Shown here piece after piece: positions 17,821-25,678 of a DNA stretch of 64,000 bases. The stretch is from Nocardia sp. alder85J (GTDB taxonomy: Bacteria > Actinomycetota > Actinomycetes > Mycobacteriales > Mycobacteriaceae), in the NCBI RefSeq assembly GCF_020176955.2, contig NZ_JAIUCZ020000009.1, forward strand, positions 186,001-250,000, given 5' to 3'. Position 1 is the stretch's first letter; every line of letters starts with the position of its first letter. The notes under the pieces were generated by a model. The model saw nothing but the letters and a program-made list of their open reading frames with translations, ran no database searches and was not told the DNA's origin. The position numbers and the translations under genes are program-made.

Positions 17821-18017
17821 ACTCGGCTGCGGTGCAGTGGATCCTGGCCGCGTGGCCGGTAATGCACTGTCCCGCAGCCGATTCGAACGGTGCGGGCTGG
17901 GACCGTGGCTCCGGAACATCAAAAAATCTCGGGCACAGTTGAATTCTGCCACTATAGAGCGATGGCCCCGGCTTCGGGCCGACCCGAACGTCAGGACCTG
18001 TGACGGGTGGTACCTCG
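17821..18017 (+). promoter_or_regulatory. Leader/promoter region of the sugar operon
   Basis: No gene is seen. The stretch turns AT-richer at 17921-17960 (AAAAAATCTC, GTTGAATTC), and TATAGA at 17953-17958 is a plausible -10 box some 60 bp before the glycosyltransferase start. No convincing -35 box at 17-bp spacing was found. Confidence 0.4.
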
Positions 18018-19253
18018 ATGACCATTCCCTCCGGCGACCGCATCCGAGTGCTGGTCACCCTCAACCCGATCGAATCGCACCTGCGCGGGCTGGTGACGCT
18101 CGTCGATACGCTGAGCGCCCTCGGGCATGATGTGCGGATCGCGGTGCCCGGCAAGTGGTCCGGGTGGTTGCACGATCACTACGGTGCACGGACGGTCGAT
18201 ATCGGGCCGTCCTGGCTGGACCCCGAGTTCGACAGCGTCGTCTTCGGCGCGCTGCTCGACGGGGGTGCGGCGGCCTTCGACCGGGCCATGATGGTGGAGT
18301 TCCTCTCCGCTCGGGTCGCCGGATACGTCGCGGGCCGAGTGCTCGAGCTGGCCGAGCAGTGGCGGCCGGATGTGGTGCTGCACGAATGTACCGAATTCGG
18401 CGGGTATCTGGCCGCCGAGCGGCTCGGGATACCGCATGTCGTGGTGGATATCGGCCCGCTGGAGGCGGTCGTGCAGCGGCTGCATCGGGAGGTGATCGCC
18501 GCCGCACTGACCGCGCGGCGAGCGGAGCTAGGGCTGCCGCCGGAGCCGGGCACACCGGGCGTGCTGCGTCACCTGACCGTGTCGCTGACGCCGGAAGAGT
18601 TCAACCACAGGGACTTCGGCACGCCCCTGGTCCGGTACCGGCACGAGTTGCCGAATCGCCGGGACGAGCGCATGCCGAGCGAATTCACCCGGCTGCCCAG
18701 CGACCGGCCGATCGTCTACCTCTCGATGGGGTCGATCGGACCCCGGTCGAGCCGATTCATGCCGCGCTCGACCGAAATCTACCGGGAGATCTTCACAGCC
18801 CTGGGCGAACTCGACTGTTCGGTCATCGCCGCACTGCCGACGCAGTATCAGGACGCGTTCCGCTCGTTGCCGCCGCATGTGCACACCATGGCCCGGGTTC
18901 CGCAGTCGCTGGTGCTGCCGCGGGTGGATCTGTTCCTCACCCACGGTGGCCTGAATTCGATCCGGGACGTCCTCACCTGTGGGGTGCCGCAGGTGCTGTT
19001 GCCCTTCTTCGCCGACCATCCCGGAAATGCCCGGCGCTGCGAAGAACTCGGTACCGGCGTCCGGATCGATCCGGCCACGGTCACCGCGGCGGACGTCCTG
19101 AGCGCCTGTGAGCGCGTACTGACCGATCCCTCGTATCGGCAGGCGACATGCGAACTCCGGGACCACATGCGCGCACTGCCCCCGCAGACCGCCTTCGCCG
19201 GCGATCTGCGACGTCTGGTCGAGAGCCGGCAGGAGGCGATGTCGAATGATTGA
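18018..19253 (+). CDS. GT1-family (UGT-like) glycosyltransferase
   Basis: This 411-residue protein has the two-domain GT-B layout of UGT/macrolide-type glycosyltransferases. The N-terminal domain starts RVLVTLNPIESHL; the C-terminal nucleotide-sugar motif includes MARVPQSLVLPRVDLFLTHGGLNS and GVPQVLLPFFADHPGNARR with the usual His and Gly-rich turn. It transfers a sugar from a nucleotide donor to a small lipophilic acceptor. The ATG at 18018 follows GGGTGG; a GTG at 18000 with AGGA three bases before it is an alternative. It overlaps the deoxysugar gene by 8 bp, so the acceptor probably receives the deoxysugar made by the two following enzymes. Confidence 0.9.
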   Translation: MTIPSGDRIRVLVTLNPIESHLRGLVTLVDTLSALGHDVRIAVPGKWSGWLHDHYGARTVDIGPSWLDPEFDSVVFGALLDGGAAAFDRAMMVEFLSARVAGYVAGRVLELAEQWRPDVVLHECTEFGGYLAAERLGIPHVVVDIGPLEAVVQRLHREVIAAALTARRAELGLPPEPGTPGVLRHLTVSLTPEEFNHRDFGTPLVRYRHELPNRRDERMPSEFTRLPSDRPIVYLSMGSIGPRSSRFMPRSTEIYREIFTALGELDCSVIAALPTQYQDAFRSLPPHVHTMARVPQSLVLPRVDLFLTHGGLNSIRDVLTCGVPQVLLPFFADHPGNARRCEELGTGVRIDPATVTAADVLSACERVLTDPSYRQATCELRDHMRALPPQTAFAGDLRRLVESRQEAMSND

Positions 19254-20583
19254 CCGGGAAGATCTGATCCGGAGCATCCGGGAGTACCACGAGCAGCAGG
19301 CCGCGCCGCCCTTCGTGCCGGGCGTCACCGAGATCCAATCCTCCGGCGCCTGCCTCGACGCCGACGACAAGACCGCGCTCGCCGAGGCCGCCCTGGACAT
19401 GCGGATCGCCGGGGGAGCGCTGGCACACCGATTCGAGACGTCGTTCGCGAGGAAGCTCGGCATGCGCAAAGCGCGGCTGACCAATTCCGGCTCCTCGGCG
19501 AACCTGCTGGCGATCACCGCCCTCACCGCCCCGGAACTGGGCGAGGCCCGGCTGCGTCCCGGCGACGAGGTGATCACTTGTGCCGCAGGCTTTCCCACCA
19601 CCGTGAACCCGATCCTCCAGAACGGCCTGGTCCCGGTGTTCGTGGACATCGACGAGCACACCTACAACGCCACACCGGAATCGATCGCCGCCGCCATCGG
19701 CCCGCGGACCCGCGCGGTGGCGCTGGCCCACACCCTCGGTAATCCCTTCCCCGTCGCGGAGGTGGCCGAACTGTGCGGTGCCCACGAGATGTTCCTGGTC
19801 GAGGACAACTGCGACGCCGTCGGATCGAGCTACCGGGACCGGCCGACCGGCACCTTCGGCGACCTGTCGACGGTGAGTTTCTATCCGGCACACCACGTCA
19901 CGACCGGCGAGGGCGGATGCGTCCTCACCGACAGCCTGGCCCTGGCCCGGATCGTGAAGTCCCTGCGCGACTGGGGCCGCGACTGCTGGTGCGAACCCGG
20001 CGAAAGCAACAGGTGCGGAAGAAGATTCGGCTACCAACTGGGGGGCCTGCCGTACGGCTACGACCACAAGTACATCTACTCGCACATCGGCTACAACCTG
20101 AAGGCAACGGATCTGCAAGCCGCCCTGGGCCTTTCGCAGCTGGCGAAGCTGGACGACTTCGTCATCGCCCGCCGCCGCAACTGGACCAGATTGCGCGAGG
20201 GCCTGGACGGCGCAGCCCACCTGCGCCTCCCGGAACCGACTCCCGGAGCCGACCCGAGCTGGTTCGGCTTCGCCCTGACCGTCGCCCCCGACGCCCCCTT
20301 CGACCGCTACGCCATGGTCACGTTCCTGGAGAGCCGTCGCATCGCCACCCGCAGCCTGTTCGCCGGAAACCTGCTGCGACACCCCGCCTATGCAGCTGTC
20401 CCACACCGCATTTCCGGCGACCTGACCGTCAGCGACCACGTGGCCGACCACACCTTCTGGATCGGCGTCTACCCCGGCATCACCGACGAGATGACCGACT
20501 ACATGATCAGCTCGATCCGGGAATTCGTCGCGACCCACACCCGATCCCCGTCCCCGACCTCCTCCGCCGAGGACAGCCGGTGA
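19246..20583 (+). CDS. [2Fe-2S] PMP-dependent hexulose 3-dehydrase (E1/RfbH-like)
   Basis: A DegT/DnrJ/EryC1-fold protein of 445 residues. It is not an aminotransferase: the PLP-binding lysine is replaced by histidine in SFYPAHHVTTGEGG (His216), as in CDP-6-deoxy-glucoseen E1 (AscC/RfbH). The four iron-sulfur cysteines of E1, C-x57-C-x-C-x7-C, are all present at C189, C247, C249 and C257. Such enzymes remove the 3-hydroxyl of a nucleotide-linked 4-keto-6-deoxyhexose and need an E3-type iron-sulfur reductase, which is not encoded beside it. AGGAGG lies before the ATG, within the preceding gene. With its neighbours it would make a 3-deoxy or 3,6-dideoxy sugar; the nucleotide carrier is not determined. 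Confidence 0.88.
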   Translation: MIDREDLIRSIREYHEQQAAPPFVPGVTEIQSSGACLDADDKTALAEAALDMRIAGGALAHRFETSFARKLGMRKARLTNSGSSANLLAITALTAPELGEARLRPGDEVITCAAGFPTTVNPILQNGLVPVFVDIDEHTYNATPESIAAAIGPRTRAVALAHTLGNPFPVAEVAELCGAHEMFLVEDNCDAVGSSYRDRPTGTFGDLSTVSFYPAHHVTTGEGGCVLTDSLALARIVKSLRDWGRDCWCEPGESNRCGRRFGYQLGGLPYGYDHKYIYSHIGYNLKATDLQAALGLSQLAKLDDFVIARRRNWTRLREGLDGAAHLRLPEPTPGADPSWFGFALTVAPDAPFDRYAMVTFLESRRIATRSLFAGNLLRHPAYAAVPHRISGDLTVSDHVADHTFWIGVYPGITDEMTDYMISSIREFVATHTRSPSPTSSAEDSR

Positions 20584-21449
20584 GCCGACTGCTGGTCACC
20601 GGCGCGGGCGGCCTGCTCGGCACGCGAATCACGAGCCCCGCGAGCCCTTTCCGAGACGGGAGGAGAACCCTGCTGGGCCTCACCTCGACAGCACTCGACA
20701 TCACCGACGCCACCGCCCTGGACCAGGCCATCCGCCCCGGTGACGTGGTGATCAACTGCGCCGCCTACAGCGCCGTCGACGCCGCCGAATCAGACACCGA
20801 CCGCGCCTTCGCGATCAACGCCACCGGCGCCGCCCTCCTGGCCCGCGTCTGCGCCCGCAGACACGCCCGCCTGCTCCACCTCTCCACCGGCTACGTCTTC
20901 GACGGCAAGGCCGCCGCCCCCTACGAAGTCGACGCCCCCACGGCGCCGATCAACGCCTACGGCCGCTCGAAACTGGCCGGCGAACAGGCCGTCCGCGCGG
21001 AACTCCCCGAAGCCCTGATCGTCCGCACGATGTGGTTGTATTCCGGTGCCATCACCGGCTTCCCCGCCGCGCTCCTGCGGAAATACCGGCAGGACAATCC
21101 CATCGCGGTCGTCGCCGACCAATTCGCCTCACCCACCTACACCGGCGACCTCGTCACCGCCCTGCACGCCCTGCTCGCCCATCCCGACCCACCCCTGCTC
21201 ACCCACGCCACCTCCGGCGGCACCGCCTCGAAATTCGAATTCGCCCGCGCCGTCGCGGAAACGGCCGGCCTGGACCCCGACCGCCTCAGCCCCTGCCGGA
21301 CCACGGACTTCCCCGCCGCCGCGGACCGCCCCCGCAACGCCGTGCTGTCGGACGCCTCGTGGACCGGCAACGGCCTGCGGCCACTGCCACACTGGCGTGA
21401 CGCTCTGCACCGGGCCATGACGCGGTCCGCCCGCGCCGGAATCCGGTAG
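20580..21449 (+). CDS. RmlD-like NDP-4-ketosugar reductase
   Basis: The GTG start overlaps the previous stop (GTGA), giving 289 residues. It is an extended SDR of the dTDP-4-dehydrorhamnose reductase type: N-terminal VTGAGGLLGTR, NCAAYSAVDAAE, LSTGYVFDG and the catalytic YGRSK. It would reduce the 4-keto group of a nucleotide-linked deoxysugar. Since the gene before it is a 3-dehydrase rather than an epimerase, the product is more likely a 3,6-dideoxyhexose than rhamnose. The gene ends 93 bp from a convergent P450. Confidence 0.88.
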   Translation: MSRLLVTGAGGLLGTRITSPASPFRDGRRTLLGLTSTALDITDATALDQAIRPGDVVINCAAYSAVDAAESDTDRAFAINATGAALLARVCARRHARLLHLSTGYVFDGKAAAPYEVDAPTAPINAYGRSKLAGEQAVRAELPEALIVRTMWLYSGAITGFPAALLRKYRQDNPIAVVADQFASPTYTGDLVTALHALLAHPDPPLLTHATSGGTASKFEFARAVAETAGLDPDRLSPCRTTDFPAAADRPRNAVLSDASWTGNGLRPLPHWRDALHRAMTRSARAGIR

Positions 21450-21542
21450 CACGGTCGCGGTCGTCGGGACAGTTGCGCGCCTCCGGTGCGGATCCGGTTT
21501 CGGCGCCGAGCCGGGCGATGTACAGGAGGATTTCGCTCCGGC

Positions 21543-22805
21543 TCAGGCCGGGATGTGGGCGGGGAGGTGTTTCACGCCGTGGACGAACACGTTGCCCTGG
21601 ACCCATTCCGGTTCGCCGATCTCGATGTTCGGGAGGCGGAGGAGGAGTTCCTTGAACAGGGAGCGGAGTTGGGTTTTGGCTACGTGGCTGCCGAGGCAGA
21701 AGTGGACGCCGCCGCCGCCGAATCCGATGTGGGGGTTGGGGTTTCGGGTGATGTCGAAAGTGTGGGGGTTGGTGAAGACGGATTCGTCGCGGTTGCCGGA
21801 GCAGTAGAACATGGCGACCTTCTCGCCGGCGCGGATCTTCGAGCCGCGGATCTCGGTGTCCACCAGGGCGGTTCGGGTGAAGTCCATGACGGGGGTGCCC
21901 CAGCGGACGAATTCGTCGACGGCGGAGCCGATGCGGGCGTCCCAGTCGTCGAGCAGCCAGCGCAGTTGGTCGGGGTGGCGGGACAAGGCGTACATGGCGT
22001 GGGAGGTGGTCTGTTTGGTGGTGTCGTTACCCGCGGTCGACAGCAGCAGCATGAAGGAGCCGATCTGATCGTTGGTCAGGCGGTGGCCGTCGACCTCCGC
22101 CTGCACGATCGCGGTCATCAGATCTTCCTGCGGGGTCGCGCGGCGCTCGTCGGCGATCTCGATGGCGGCCTCGCGGAGCAGGGCCAGTTGGCTGAGCAGG
22201 TGTGTGACGGTGTCCTCGTCGATGACCGGCTTCTTGTCGCCGGTGCCGAAGACGTCCTCGGCCGCCCGGCGGATGTCCTCGCGCTTGCCGGGGGCGATGC
22301 CGATCATGTCGGAGACGGTGTACATCGGCAGCAGGCTGGAACAGGCGGAGACGAAGTCGACGTCGCCGGCGCCGACCAGGTTGTCGACGATCTCGCGGGC
22401 GTTCTGCTCGATCAGGTGCTGGATGCGCTGCACCTGGCGGGGGGTGAAGGCCGCGCTGATCAGTTTCCGGTACAGGGTGTGCTCGGGCGGGTCCATGGTC
22501 AGGAAGAACGAGACCGCGGCCTGGGCCTCCTTGGGCAGCGGGCTCAGGCTCACGCCCTCGGCGGTGGAGAACAGGTCGGCGTGCTTGCTGATGTGGACGA
22601 TGTCCTCGTGGGTGGTCGCCGCCCAGAAACCCTGCTCGGTGTGCGGGAAGTCGGCCTGCAACGGTGGATGCCAGGTCGGGCCGGGTTCGCGGCGCAGCTG
22701 TGCGAAGCTGCGCTCCCGCTCGTCGAAGGTCCGCAGCCAGAATTCCGGGCTGGAGATGTCGACGTCGTGGTAGGGGCGTGCTTCCACAGGGGATACATCG
22801 GTCAT
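21543..22805 (-). CDS. Cytochrome P450 (CYP124/125/142-like)
   Basis: A 420-residue soluble P450. The I-helix oxygen-binding motif is STAGNDTTKQ, the K-helix ExxR is EFVRW, and the heme loop is FGGGGVHFCLGSHVA with the cysteine ligand. Overall layout and the 'MDPPEHTLYRKLISAAFTP' segment recall actinomycete P450s that oxidise sterol or branched-lipid side chains. It is the last gene of a three-gene operon behind a MaoC hydratase and an APH-like kinase, with a 4-bp overlap. No ferredoxin gene is adjacent. The substrate is inferred from context only. Confidence 0.92.
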   Translation of the reverse strand: MTDVSPVEARPYHDVDISSPEFWLRTFDERERSFAQLRREPGPTWHPPLQADFPHTEQGFWAATTHEDIVHISKHADLFSTAEGVSLSPLPKEAQAAVSFFLTMDPPEHTLYRKLISAAFTPRQVQRIQHLIEQNAREIVDNLVGAGDVDFVSACSSLLPMYTVSDMIGIAPGKREDIRRAAEDVFGTGDKKPVIDEDTVTHLLSQLALLREAAIEIADERRATPQEDLMTAIVQAEVDGHRLTNDQIGSFMLLLSTAGNDTTKQTTSHAMYALSRHPDQLRWLLDDWDARIGSAVDEFVRWGTPVMDFTRTALVDTEIRGSKIRAGEKVAMFYCSGNRDESVFTNPHTFDITRNPNPHIGFGGGGVHFCLGSHVAKTQLRSLFKELLLRLPNIEIGEPEWVQGNVFVHGVKHLPAHIPA

Positions 22806-23836
22806 GACTGGTCCTTCGCGCTGGTGTTCGCCGCCTCGATCCATGCCGCGCACGCGGTGGTGAACCGGGTCAGATCGCTGTTGTCCTTCATGGCCCCGGA
22901 CGCGTAGCGTGCGTGCGCGCGCAGGGCGGTGCACGCCAGGCGCCAGGCCGCGAAGGTGTGGTAAACCCACAGGTTGCCCAGGTCCGCACCGGTTTCCGCA
23001 CCGTAGCGGCGGACCACCTCGTCGGTGCCGATGGCGCCGGGGGCGAGGGTGGGCATCCGGTCGCCGAGCATCGCGGCGGCCGGAGGGTTCCAGAACGCGA
23101 CCAGTCCGGCCAGGTCGGCCAGCGGGTCGCCGAGGGAGGCCAGCTCCCAGTCCAGGACGGCGCGGACCCGCCCGTCGTCACCGACGATCGCGTTGCCCAG
23201 CCGATAGTCGCCGTGCACGACGCGGACGGCGCTGTCGGGGCGGATGTTCCGCTCGATCAGGTCCGCGAGGCCGGCCAGCGCGGCGGCGAGGTCGGCGGTG
23301 TCGCCACCGGCGGCTGCGTCGATCACCGCGCGCCACCGATGCAACTGGCGCTCGAGGTATCCGGTGCGCGGGCCGAAATCGCCGAGCCCGGCCGCGTCCG
23401 GATCGATGGAGTGCAGGGTGGCCAGCGCCGTCACGATGTCGGTGGTGGCGGTGCGCAGGGCGTCCGGGCCCAGCCGGCGGGCGGCGTCCTCGTCGGAGAC
23501 CACCTGTCCGGCAACGAATTCCGTGATGTGGCAGGGGGCGCCGAGCGGATCGGTGGCCGCGCCGACGGCCACCACCGCGGGGACCGGCACCGCGGTACCG
23601 GCGAGCGCGGTCATCACCCGGGCCTCGCGGTCGGTGTCGTGGGCGCGCCCGGCGTGGTGACCGGCGGGCGGGTGCCGCAGCACCCAGTGGTGCCCGGTGG
23701 CGTCGTCCAGGTGGTAGGTCAGCATGCTGTAGCCGCCGCTGATCCGGCGGCAGGTGAACGGCGGTTCGGCCGCCGGCAGCGCGGACCGCAGCCAGGCGGT
23801 GAGTTCGGCGGGCACACCGGTGTCGAGGTCGATCAT
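22802..23836 (-). CDS. APH-family kinase-like protein (ACAD10/11 type)
   Basis: This 344-residue protein has the aminoglycoside-phosphotransferase fold: the Brenner-type catalytic motif VVHGDYRLGN, followed by the metal-binding DWELASLGDPLADLA. The N-terminal RRISGGYSMLTYHL supplies the nucleotide loop. Proteins of this type beside acyl-CoA genes resemble the kinase domain of human ACAD10/ACAD11, which phosphorylates 4-hydroxyacyl-CoA, so a hydroxylated acyl substrate is more likely than an antibiotic. The P450 gene downstream could supply the hydroxyl group. It overlaps both neighbours by 4 bp. Confidence 0.88.
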   Translation of the reverse strand: MIDLDTGVPAELTAWLRSALPAAEPPFTCRRISGGYSMLTYHLDDATGHHWVLRHPPAGHHAGRAHDTDREARVMTALAGTAVPVPAVVAVGAATDPLGAPCHITEFVAGQVVSDEDAARRLGPDALRTATTDIVTALATLHSIDPDAAGLGDFGPRTGYLERQLHRWRAVIDAAAGGDTADLAAALAGLADLIERNIRPDSAVRVVHGDYRLGNAIVGDDGRVRAVLDWELASLGDPLADLAGLVAFWNPPAAAMLGDRMPTLAPGAIGTDEVVRRYGAETGADLGNLWVYHTFAAWRLACTALRAHARYASGAMKDNSDLTRFTTACAAWIEAANTSAKDQS

Positions 23837-24705
23837 GACGCCTCGGTGGTCAGTTCGGCGGTGAGCGCGGCCGCGCCGTCCCGGTCGTCGACGGTCGCGG
23901 TGACGATCACGCTGGCGCCGGTGTGCCAGGTCGAGACGGTCAGCGTCTCCCCGGGGAACACCACGCCGGTGAATATGGCGTCGTAGCCGCGGATCCGATC
24001 GACGTCGCCACCGAGACCGCCGGTCACCGCGGTCTTGAGGACGATGCCGTAGGTGCACAGGCCGTGCAGGATCGGCCGCGGGAAGCCTGCGGCCGCCGCG
24101 GCGGCGGGATCGCTGTGCAGCGGGTTGCGATCGCCGAGCAGCCGGTACCACAGCGCCTGCTGCGGCAGGGTCGCGACGCTGCGCACGCTGTCCGGGGCCC
24201 GGTCGGGGACGGCGGCGTCGGTCGTCGCGCCGCGCTCCCCGCCGAAACCGCCCTCGCCGCGGGCGAACAGGCGCTGGGTCTCCGTCCACAGCGGGGCGCC
24301 GTCGGTGGTCCGCACCACCGTCTCCAGCACGATGACCGCCGCCTTGCCCTTGTCGTGCAGCGCCGCGATCCGGGTGGCGGCGACCGCCTCGGCGGCGACC
24401 GGCAGCGGGCCCTGCACGTCGATGCGCTGGCTGCCGTGCAGCAGCCGGGACAGTTCGATGTCCAGGCCCGGCCAGTCCAGGCCCGGAATCGCGGTCGTCC
24501 GTAGCGACGGCGCGACCACGGCGAACGAGGGCAGCACCCGCAGACCGGTTTCGGTGGCATAGGCGAGTTCGGCCGGATCGGTCGGCGGCGCACCGGCCCC
24601 GAGGGCCAGGTGGTACAGCAGGACGTCGTCGGGTCGCCAGGTCAGTTTCGCCTCGCGGGGCGGGTTCGACAGGGCGCGGGCTGCATCGATGGGCACGCGG
24701 ATCAT
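23833..24705 (-). CDS. MaoC-like (2E)-enoyl-CoA hydratase, double hot dog
   Basis: A 290-residue protein of the hydratase-2 type. The C-terminal hot-dog domain has the catalytic segment LLGDRNPLHSDPAAAAAAGF, followed by RPILHGLCTYGI. The N-terminal hot-dog domain is degenerate, as in the hydratase 2 of multifunctional enzyme type 2 and mycobacterial steroid-degrading hydratases such as ChsH3. It adds water to an enoyl-CoA to give the (3R)-hydroxyacyl-CoA, the substrate expected for the SDR of region 1. It is first in its operon and 13 bp from an operator-like palindrome. Confidence 0.9.
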   Translation of the reverse strand: MIRVPIDAARALSNPPREAKLTWRPDDVLLYHLALGAGAPPTDPAELAYATETGLRVLPSFAVVAPSLRTTAIPGLDWPGLDIELSRLLHGSQRIDVQGPLPVAAEAVAATRIAALHDKGKAAVIVLETVVRTTDGAPLWTETQRLFARGEGGFGGERGATTDAAVPDRAPDSVRSVATLPQQALWYRLLGDRNPLHSDPAAAAAAGFPRPILHGLCTYGIVLKTAVTGGLGGDVDRIRGYDAIFTGVVFPGETLTVSTWHTGASVIVTATVDDRDGAAALTAELTTEAS

Positions 24706-24717
24706 CCTCGCTCGTTG

Positions 24718-24733
24718 TCAACTACATGGTTGA
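24718..24733. promoter_or_regulatory. Operator-like palindrome TCAACT-N4-GGTTGA
   Basis: TCAACTACATGGTTGA pairs at 6 of 8 positions and shares the TCAAC and GGTTGA arms with the site at 12104. It is placed just upstream of the MaoC start, where bound protein would block the minus-strand promoter. The sequence around it (GTTGATAATAAT) is unusually AT-rich. Confidence 0.6.
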
Positions 24734-24801
24734 TAATAATCCGGAATCGCCCAGTGGCAAACCATCTCGCCGAGATTCCGCCGAGCCACCCGGCGCCCGG
24801 G

Positions 24802-25596
24802 TTATCGCCCGATCTGCTCCTTCATCTGATCGAACCGGGCCAGCACCGGAAATCCGCTGATGCTCAAGGCATTTCCATGTCCGGTGTGGTGGATGTCGAA
24901 GACCGATTGGATGGCCGCGTAGAATCCCTGCACATCCAGGGTTTGATTGACCGCTCGTTTGGCCTGCCGCAGCCCGAAGGGTGGCATCTTCGCGATCTGT
25001 TCGGCCCAGGCCCGGGTCTCGGTGTCCAGCTGGTCGCGGGGGACCACCTTGTTGACCATGCCGACCTGTTCGGCCTCGTGGGCGGTGACCGGCCGGCCGG
25101 TGAACAGGATCTCCTTGGCCTTGCGGGGGCCGAGTTCCCAGGTGTGGCCGTGGTACTCGACGCCGCCGATGCCCATGAGGACGACGGGGTCGGAGAACAG
25201 GGCGTCCTCGGCGGCGATGATGAGGTCACACGGCCAGCACAGCAGCAGTCCGCCGGAGATGCAGCGGCCCTGGACCGCCGCGATCGAGGGCTTGGGGATG
25301 TTGCGCCAGCGCAGCGAGTACTCCAGATACCGGCGGGACTCGTAGTCGTAGAGCCGTTCCAGGGTCAGCTTCGCCGCCGCGGAATCGGGTGCCGACGATC
25401 CCTTGATGTCGTGCCCGGCGGAGAAGTGCTTGCCCTCGGCCCGCAGCACGATCACCGCGACCTCCGGATCGTCGGCGGCGCGCACCCAGGCGGCATCCAA
25501 TTCGTCCAGCAGCGCGGCATTCTGGGCATTGGCGGCCTCGGGCCGGTTCAGCGTGATGGTCGCGACCTTGCCGGCGACCTCGTAGCGGATGAACAT
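24802..25596 (-). CDS. Enoyl-CoA hydratase/isomerase
   Basis: A 264-residue crotonase. The ATG at 25596 is preceded by GAGGAGAAC; the 11 residues upstream in frame are not conserved in style. Oxyanion-hole segments are GKHFSAGHDIKG and AVQGRCISGGLLLCWPCDLI. At the second catalytic region it reads DPVVLMGIGGVEYHGHTWELG, with a glycine-rich turn and no Glu in the usual first position, so the exact reaction (hydration, isomerisation or C-C cleavage) is open. It is the last gene of the minus-strand unit that starts with the amidohydrolase. Confidence 0.88.
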   Translation of the reverse strand: MFIRYEVAGKVATITLNRPEAANAQNAALLDELDAAWVRAADDPEVAVIVLRAEGKHFSAGHDIKGSSAPDSAAAKLTLERLYDYESRRYLEYSLRWRNIPKPSIAAVQGRCISGGLLLCWPCDLIIAAEDALFSDPVVLMGIGGVEYHGHTWELGPRKAKEILFTGRPVTAHEAEQVGMVNKVVPRDQLDTETRAWAEQIAKMPPFGLRQAKRAVNQTLDVQGFYAAIQSVFDIHHTGHGNALSISGFPVLARFDQMKEQIGR

Positions 25597-25678
25597 GTTC
25601 TCCTCGTCTCGTGAAGACACCGACGGCACCGGTCCCGTCCGGAACCGGTGCCGTTGCGGCGCTGTCTCGGGCCGTCGC

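Noticed and set aside
17435..18130. Frame with a repeated Arg-Ala-Cys stretch, or Pro-Gly-Leu in another frame
   Set aside because: The repetition comes from the 9-bp DNA repeat; no start with ribosome site or normal codon bias is present and it overlaps the end of the oxidoreductase gene.
19246..20583. Sugar aminotransferase
   Set aside because: The PLP lysine is replaced by His and the four iron-sulfur cysteines are present, so a 3-dehydrase is the better call.
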